From positions 2,170,001 through 2,234,000 of the forward strand of contig MQVO02000001.1 in the NCBI GenBank assembly GCA_001986395.2: DNA of 64,000 bases. The letters run 5' to 3'. This stretch comes from Irpex lacteus. Taxonomy: Eukaryota; Basidiomycota; Agaricomycetes; Polyporales; Irpicaceae. Shown in pieces: positions 57,334 to 64,000 of the stretch. Made by a program: the position numbers and the translations under genes. The stretch's first letter is position 1, and every line of letters begins with the position of its first letter. The notes beneath the pieces were generated by a model. That model saw nothing but the letters and a program-made list of their open reading frames with translations, had not been told where the DNA came from and ran no database searches.

Positions 57334-58132
57334 CTACTCCAGTTTCTCCAACTCTTCCAACCGTGAGAGCACCACGTCTTTGCTTGTCTCCTCAATTTCT
57401 CCGGCGAGAAATACTTCGTCCAAAATGGCGTAAACCTGACGCAGGATAATTTGAGGTCAGACAAGTTCAATACGAAAGAACTGTAAACGCCAAACCCAAG
57501 TGTCGGAGTAGACAACGTCAGATGAGCCGACGTGCTCAAGCCGCTCACTTGGGTGACACATTTACCCTTCTGGGGTGGCTGTCGCACCTTATAGAAGTTA
57601 AAGACGAGATCCAACTCGCACACGTTGTCAAAGAAGGAATCTAGAGTCGCAGTTAGACGCTAAGTACGCGCTGCTATACCGCCTGTGACATACCCAAGAC
57701 CTCCACGAATAGATGTATGGCTTCGAGATAAGCGAGTTCGTTGTCGTTTGCGTCTACACACACGCAGAAGAAAAGACCTGCATAGCGGCGATATACAATC
57801 TTGTGGTTGCGGAACTACCGAACACTTGATGAGTGCAGTATCAGGACGGAAGTGCAGCACACTTACCTCGACGAAGTTGGACTGGTACTTCTGATCCCGA
57901 GGCGCTATAAGTCTGTGCACTTCTCCTCTAAGGCGGACCTATTCTTTGCCTTCGTAATCTCATCCCTCGCTGCCATTGATGAGCCTCCTGCTGACCTTCT
58001 CATCGTCGTCGTAAGGCACATACCACTTCGAGAGACGTGTCTTCCCTTGCCGATTCTATGTGCATTGTTTCAGTTACAGGATATTACAGGGTTTAGATAG
58101 AAACTGACCTGAACTAGGATAAACCTGATCAT
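57334..58132 (-). CDS. APS2: AP-2 adaptor complex sigma subunit
   Basis: Six exons give about 143 residues in total, the normal size for clathrin-adaptor small chains. In order: [48 protein letters not shown] followed by [24 protein letters not shown] and [38 protein letters not shown]; and [20 protein letters not shown], with the end [11 protein letters not shown]. The long exon VYAILDE to the end marks the sigma2 type. The subunit is part of the plasma-membrane AP-2 core that binds cargo dileucine signals in clathrin endocytosis. All introns are 45-60 nt GT-AG. Confidence 0.95.
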
Positions 58133-58539
58133 CTTGCTACCTCCACAGGCTGGCTATTGGTGAGCAAGTCAAGAGCTGCATGGCGGTTGAGTCTGCGATT
58201 AGGCAGGACGCAGTTACATCAAAGTGTTGAAACTCCGATTGATAATACTTAGAGAGTATACTTACAAGAATAAGCAATGTTTCAAGCACCGCAGGTCATT
58301 GTTATCCACTCTATACACTACACTACCACCATCTACTATCCCTCTTCTTCACCTCTATTCGATTATCATCTGCACATGGCTAGCAAGGCAAATCGTGTCT
58401 ATTCGAACATTAAAAATATGCATCAAACCAGTGAGAAACAGATAGCTATCATTGCGAACTAACAGATGGCCTATGCTCTTGATGATGCTCGATAAAACCC
58501 GGGTCGAGTCACACAGTCCGAGGTCCTCTCAAGACCACC
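58133..58539. other. Divergent promoter region, APS2 and TRP4
   Basis: About 400 bp between head-to-head genes. A C/T-rich segment is at about 58310-58370. Nothing else was seen. Confidence 0.5.
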
Positions 58540-59696
58540 ATGTCGACCTCCCTCAGCCCAGACACTTTCAAGCCGTTACTCAGCAAGCTGGTGAATACTC
58601 CAGAGTACTTCACGCCGGATGACCTCCGGCTTGCTTTGGAGCACCTCTTCACCCCAGACGCCGCCCTCCCGGTCCAAATTGGATCTTTTCTCACCGCCCT
58701 GCATGTCAATCGGGTTGAGAGGAGACCAGACTCGCTAGCGGCAGCTGCAGATGTCTTGAGGCAACGGTCCCTGAAGGCAGCCGTTCAGGAGCCAGAGAAG
58801 GATTTCGTGGTGGACATCGTGGGTACTGGCGGAGATGGTCACGATACATTCAACGTGAGCACTACTGCAGCCATCGTTGCAGCCGGAGCTGGTGCTCGAG
58901 TCATCAAGGTGCGTAATGTCCATAACTCGACTGCCGTGCCTGACAACCTTCAATGAATTCCGTATTCTAGCATGGTAGCAGAGCGTCTACATCGTCCTCT
59001 GGATCTGCAGACCTGCTTCAGTCTTTGGGTTGCCTTTTCACCGCACCGTCTCCGGATGTTGCTATGCCTATCGCACGCATTCCATTTACATTCATTCTTG
59101 CACCCCACTACCACCCCGCCCTGGCCATGATCGCCCCTTATCGCAAAGCCCTCCCCTTCCGCACTATGTTCAATGTCCTAGGGCCACTTATCAACCCTGC
59201 CTTCCCTCAGGGCATGGTGGTCGGCGTAGCCATACCTGAGCTCGGACGAACGTATGCCGAAAGTATACGCCAAGGCGGCGTGAAGAGAGCCTTGGTAGTG
59301 TGCGGAGAGGAGCGCCTGGACGAAATCAGCTGTGCAGGGCGGACGCACGTATGGGAGCTGAAAGATGGGGTTATCACCGAGGGTGTGATTACACCCGATG
59401 ACTTCGGACTGTCTTCCCATCCTCTTTCGCATGTCGCTGGTGGGCCCCCAGAGGAGAATGCGGAGACGTTCAAGACGCTGCTGACTTCTGGGAAGGATAT
59501 CCCTGAGAAGTTGAAGCCGGTACTGGACTTCGTTCTGATGAACGCAGCGGCCCTACTTGTGGTTGCAGGCAAAGCCGAAGACTACAAGCAAGGGGTCAAG
59601 CTCGCTTTAGAGAGTATCGTTTCCGGGGAGGCGTGGAATGCGCTGCAGACCTTCAAGACGGAGGGTCAACGAGCTGCGGCTTCAATCAGCAACTAG
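58540..59696 (+). CDS. TRP4: Anthranilate phosphoribosyltransferase (tryptophan synthesis)
   Basis: Two exons, 58540-58908 and about 58971-59696, joined at RVIK|HGSRAST. The N-terminal helical domain has LSKLVNTPEYFTPDDLRLAL. The PRPP site VDIVGTGGDGHDTFNVSTTA (GTGGD) and HGSRASTSSSGSADLL are intact, as are FRTMFNVLGPLINPA and the VVCGEERLDEISCAGRTHVW block. It transfers ribose-5-phosphate from PRPP to anthranilate. The size (about 364 residues) fits the yeast and fungal enzymes. Confidence 0.96.
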
Positions 59697-60748
59697 CGTT
59701 ATTGAAGAGGGCGTGTATTATCTCAACATATATGTAGCATGATTCAATCTCACTGGTGTATTATAACCGCATCCAAACGGTCTGCGTACCAGTCAAACTG
59801 CAGTGTTGCCGGAATTCTCGTCGAGTACACTGGTAACGGCCTGTGTAGGAGCTACTAACACGATCACTTCTTCTGTTAAACCACATGCTATCGTGGTGGC
59901 TGTTGTTTCGCGTATCGTCGTCACGAATTACGGTAAGAGGACGTTTCTACTGTCGTTATTATCTGTTCTGACATAAGTCTGCCTGCAGTGTAAAAGACTT
60001 TACCTTCGTCGTTCACCCGCACCATGGACATGATAGGAACTCTTTTTCTCGGGAATACACGCTCCGAAGTATACTTGTCACCGGTAACTTGTCGTCGGCA
60101 AATGAAGTCAGCTCCCTACGAGTAAGCAAGTCCCGCTTTGGTATGGCAGATGCCTCTACTAACTCGGTGAACAGGTATTTTCGCCTCATGCTCCTACGTT
60201 GGACAAGAGCGCATGGTACACACCCGGCATTTCGTGTGCTTTTAACATGGATCTGCGGTTATGGTTGCAGTAGTCATGCAGGTTCGTCGAGTCCGCTTCC
60301 TCATAGTGTGGCTCGATGTCCCTCTCACCTTTGACCTTGTCAGGTCGTAGACAGCGTCGATACAATATGTTATCGACGGCTAGAATGAGCTTGAGGGTGG
60401 CGTGACGCGCTATAAATGGCTGGACGTGCGATGCGCCGCGACTGAGCAGAGTGGTCCAAAAACGATGGCAATGATGCATAGTGAGGCTTTAAGTTACATT
60501 CTACCGCCAACTGCCTGAATCTCCCTGACCTTCTCCCCAGAGAGACTCGTTCAAATAACTAGAATGAATAAGGATAGAAAACAGGGGAAAACAGCTCTGG
60601 ATGCCCATCCGGAAACGAAGGTAGATGCCATCCAACTTGGTTTACTCGCAGTGAGCTGTACGGTACATTTTCGTCAGCGACTACTTCTCAACTATACAAC
60701 AGATACCAACGTACCTTGCAGATGCGAGGGTTCTGAGAACCTACGCCT
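59697..60748. other. Intergenic, no supported gene
   Basis: About 1 kb downstream of TRP4. It was scanned for a pheromone receptor and further CaaX ORFs; none was found. Confidence 0.5.
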
Positions 60749-60865
60749 CTAGGCGATTATGCACTTCGTGGCGCTGCTGCTTCCACCATTCTCATAGTTG
60801 GTAGGAACTTGGTCCTCCGGAGCGGGAGCGGCAATGACGAGAGGCTCGGTGGTGAATGAGTCCAT
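60749..60865 (-). CDS. Lipopeptide mating-pheromone precursor
   Basis: A 38-residue intronless ORF from ATG at 60865 to TAG at 60749-60751, below usual gene-finder length cut-offs. It begins MDSFTTEPLV and ends ENGGSSSATKCIIA. A C-terminal CaaX box (CIIA, farnesylation type), a short hydrophobic/Pro leader and an E-N processing pair 10-11 residues before the Cys are the hallmarks of basidiomycete a-factor-like pheromones. The mature peptide would be about NGGSSSATKC with a farnesylated, methylated Cys; this is inference from the family. Such peptides act through STE3-type receptors. No receptor gene is in the window. The frame is open upstream to about 60949 from another ATG, but the MDSF start fits the family. 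Confidence 0.85.
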   Translation of the reverse strand: MDSFTTEPLVIAAPAPEDQVPTNYENGGSSSATKCIIA

Positions 60866-62590
60866 AGTAGGAGACGAATTGAACTCTGGGTAATGCGCTG
60901 CGAGGCGAGAGCCGAAGGTTGAGACGATTGCTGGGGGATGAATGTGCAATGGTACAATACTACTCGCGCAGCATTGACCGCTTTTATAACTCCAGGATAT
61001 CCTCCAAACAATTGTGTTGCGAATACTGTTGGCCAGGTGGTAAGGCCAGTATCTTGATCGACCAACAAGAGATCGAGTGCAAAGAAGCGCCCGTATACAA
61101 AAGCGACGGCTGGCCGCCGATCAGGCCGCCGCCTCTCCTTTTCATGCTCGGAATAATTACGGATATTGGCCCGAGTCAATAGTATGAGATCGCGAGGCAT
61201 TTGTAGAGCCGGTGGTAAAAAGCGGCCAGGCTTGTGGCCTGACGCTTGAAGCTTGAAGGTCCGAGGACCAAAAATGCTTCCACTGTCCAGCAGTACACGC
61301 TGATTGCGAGACGGATATAGATGGGTTTTGTCCTCGATAATCCTGACAGGAGCTCAAGATAAGCCTGGATTTCACTGTCGCGATCAGCATGGGCTTACTC
61401 ATTGACATTGCCGTTCGTACAATAGACATGGCACCGAGCTGCCGCCCGATGTCTTGCATGAACATTTACACTAAGGTTCTAGGTCATGCATGCACGAGGA
61501 TCTGTTCTGCATCTTCAATCAATACTGGACCCGCTATCCTCGCTGGTACACACACCGTGACCTTCCCATTTCCGGTGGTCCAGTGGCCACGTCGAAATGA
61601 TGGCCATGATTTAACCTATGGACTTATCAGGACTGTGAATCGGCACGCGTCGTGGTTGTCGATGTGGTTGCAGTCTAGCCACGAGAACAGGTCCTTTAAG
61701 TATGCGGACGCGTTATAGAGTGGCAGCCTGAACTTGAAGTGCTATTTATACCGGATCCAGTCGCGTCTCCGCGGGGAATCTTGAATCTCGGGTACAAATT
61801 GAATCTCCACGACAATATCTCTCTGACTAATTGTGATGTGCCAATGGAAGCGCCAATGGCTGCTGGTCGCGATGATTGGTCAACTGAGTGTTACTTATAT
61901 CACTGGCAATCGTAGTGTTGCACTGGTACGCAAAGGCTGGTAGGCGACAGAACGGTATTAATATTTCTGAGTGTCGCTTATACTACCAAACGCTTTCTTT
62001 TTGCCCGAAAGCCACATAGTAGTAATCCCATGTCGACACACTGCCATGGAGTTCTACTGACACTCATGAGCCTCCCTGCCCGGAGTGGAACTGTTGAAGG
62101 GGCTTACTGCTACTTTGTAGCCTTTCAGATCCCAGGTCCCAGAGGCCATACCAGCTCTCGTTCGTAATTACGTTTTATTACCCTTGGAACTTGAAGCTTG
62201 AAGAGCCTTAGCTGCGTCACGGTGGGGCCAACGAAGTAAGTATGTGGTACGTGGCAGTCTCGTAGCCGTACAAACTACTTAAGTGTACTGACGACGACTG
62301 GGCCCCCGCTCGCTGAGCATAGCCACAGAAGGGAAGGTAGGCATGAGATCCAGCAACTTAAGGCAGCATATGTAGCAGTCGCCGCGTGAGAAGTCGAAAC
62401 ATATTATGTTAATAACCTCGTATGATTTGGATTTTGTGGTTTATCGTCACGGTGTTACATAGGCGCAGTCACAGGATCAAGACGTTCGGAATAAAAGAGG
62501 AGAGAAATTGTTGGGCCACTTCGTAATCAGAGGAAGAGAAGATACTCAAAAGAAAGATCGAGTGCTCGTTGTGGACTTTAATACTACCAT
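60866..62590. other. Gene-poor 1.7-kb stretch
   Basis: No gene, repeat or RNA was supported. One 109-codon plus-strand ORF (61389-61718) has no coding character that I can defend. Confidence 0.45.
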
Positions 62591-63828
62591 CTACGCCGTG
62601 GCCTCCATTTGCGTCTCTATAGTTTTGCAAATCTCCACGAACCTAGCAAGCGCGTCCTTGGCGGTCGGGCGCGCCTCGGCATCCGCATTCTTCATGAAGT
62701 GCACGAGCTCGTCTAGGGCAGGAATATAATCCGCGTCTACTACGCCGGCCTGTTGACCATATCAGTATCAGTGGTTTGTGTCGTTCTGACCAAACTCACC
62801 TCATCGGCCTGGTCAATCAGGTGTTTCTTGATCCATGTACCAAGGAGGAACACGTCAAGCTTGTATGGATTGTAGTCAGCTTCCGGCCCTTGAAGCTTCT
62901 CAGGAATGTCGATGACGTCCGACATCTTAGGATAGCCACGGGTACTAGTATTGTGGGGGTTGGTGGTGATGAAGGCGTTGCGCCAGTCGAAGAAGTAATA
63001 CTTGACCAAAGCACGAGCCTTCTGGAGGTTGTCCACGTGGACCTCACTCGAGACCTCGTCGATCTTCATGTCTGGCATCTCGATTCTGAGTGCGTCTGCG
63101 TCGACGTTACTGGGGGAAATGTATAGTCAGTCGTTATGGGTAAAGACGTGAAGAAAACGCGAGTGATCAATTTACCGAAGAGCAATATAGCGGCTGTGCA
63201 TGAAGGCCAATCCCTGTCCCAGCCCGAGATCAGATGAATACGAAAATTGAGGCCATGGCAGGGGTGACGTACCTCTAGAACTTGCTTGATCGCATTCAAA
63301 AGGTCATGTACATCAGTCCAAAGAAACTCGTCGACCTTGGCAAGGTACGGCATGACGATGTAGTGGGCATTGTCGTCTTCAAGGAAGGTGATGGGAACCG
63401 TGCAATGCGAATCGGGCCTTGCCTGAAGGGCGCCATGCTTGATGGTGTCGATAACTTTCTTGATGGCTTGGTAAGCGGCCATGTCCTTGACGTACTGGAT
63501 GAGAACTGGAACCCGCCCCTGGGCACCTTCTGTCGTCGCCTCAATGATGTCTCCCGGGAGCTGTCGCAATCTGTGAGTGAACGGACGAAACAATGAACAA
63601 AGTAGCACGTACAGAAAGGCAGCGGAAGTCCGGGCATTGGGAGGGAATTTTGTTACCATCCCCCCAGGAAGGCGACCAGGACTCTTGGTAGCGCTCCGGG
63701 AGGTAGTAACCGTTCGACTTGAGGAACTTGGAGGCCGCCTTCCACTTCAGCTCATGAGACTGTAATTTGCTGGCAGCCTTCAATGTGTCAGCGGGAATTG
63801 CAGCGGTGGGGTCGAAAGTGTGAGCCAT
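62591..63828 (-). CDS. Protein-kinase-like protein with degraded catalytic motifs (pseudokinase)
   Basis: About five exons. The start MAHTFDPTAAIPADTLKAAS and LPERYQESWSPSWGDGNKIP match the N-terminal lead of a basidiomycete kinase-like family. The kinase body has VLIQYVKDMAAYQAIKKVID, DNAHYIVMPYLAKVDEFLW and the splice-joined GLAFMHSRYIALRNVDADAL. There, the HRD of active kinases reads LRN, so the catalytic Asp is missing. Instead of DFG the later motif reads FFDWRNAF. The rest (KLDVFLLGTWIKKHL, then ARPTAKDALARFVEICKTIE) is the usual kinase end. It is likely catalytically dead. TATAAAAG lies about 100 bp upstream (63925-63932). The intron after CLS was placed to LPGDII by phase. Confidence 0.75.
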
Positions 63829-64000
63829 CGTGATGAGAAGATTTAGCGGAAGAGGTGCTGAAGGGATGGGTGAAAAGCTTGGAAGATGGGGTGGTTGGTA
63901 AGAAAACCGACAAAATACGAGCTCCTTTTATACCCCGGCGCATTGACTCTGAGGATGCTGCCCACGTGAGCGTGTTGGCGGCCTTAAGCCACTAACAGGC
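63829..64000 (-). promoter_or_regulatory. Promoter of the kinase-like gene
   Basis: TATAAAAG on the minus strand (63925-63932) lies about 97 nt upstream of the ATG at 63828. The window ends before any further gene. Confidence 0.5.

Noticed and set aside
59697..62590. A STE3-type pheromone receptor or a second pheromone gene near 60749-60865
   Set aside because: No seven-span exon set and no further short ORF ending in a CaaX box next to a stop was found on a manual scan.
1..64000. CRISPR arrays, operons, ribosome-binding sites and prokaryotic elements
   Set aside because: The sequence is fungal nuclear DNA with spliced genes. The only regular array is the coding minisatellite.

Overview
The window is nuclear DNA of a filamentous basidiomycete, most likely an Agaricomycete (mushroom or polypore type). 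The grounds are dense genes split by many 45-65 nt GT-AG introns, a CaaX lipopeptide mating-pheromone precursor of basidiomycete type, several F-box proteins of the kind expanded in Agaricomycetes, a GH12 cellulase-family enzyme, a CigA-like protein and a division 1 chitin synthase. The species cannot be named from the sequence. About 28 protein-coding genes were supported by joining exons in frame by hand.

Layout. 0.2-1.6 kb: a minus-strand gene for a secreted protein that is almost wholly 17 perfect 21-residue dibasic repeats. 2.6-5.4 kb: a FIST-domain protein and an unresolved gene. 5.9-11.6 kb: an M16 metallopeptidase of STE23/insulysin type. A 1.63 kb gag-only LTR retrotransposon with identical LTRs sits inside its stop codon. 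11.9-19.6 kb: RHO1 GTPase, a CigA-like membrane protein, HEM13 (haem synthesis), a coiled-coil protein of unknown role and a short-chain dehydrogenase. 19.9-20.8 kb: a gene-free stretch rich in AACTTG/CAAGTT words, with a 27-bp perfect hairpin and imperfect inverted ends. 21-24 kb: HIS1 and a conserved RGG-type protein. 25-35.4 kb: two F-box proteins, an MCT-like transporter, the microtubule plus-end protein EB1 and a Ser-rich protein.

35.7-49.3 kb: chitin synthase, a TPR protein, a GNAT acetyltransferase, a tandem array of three related genes of unknown function, the Glo3-type ArfGAP and the UBC1-type E2. 50.4-59.7 kb: a secreted GH12 endoglucanase, a thiamine-diphosphate enzyme, an F-box protein, AP-2 sigma (APS2) and TRP4. 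59.7-62.6 kb is gene-poor and holds one 38-residue pheromone precursor. 62.6-63.8 kb carries a protein-kinase-like gene whose catalytic motifs are degraded.

Housekeeping genes dominate: amino-acid synthesis (HIS1, TRP4), haem (HEM13), vesicle traffic (GLO3, APS2), and cell wall and polarity (RHO1, chitin synthase, EB1). The points of most interest are the repeat-protein gene, the gag-only retroelement in the stop codon with a half-tRNA primer site, the solitary pheromone gene and the unknown tandem family. All calls rest on reading the sequence; no database search was run.
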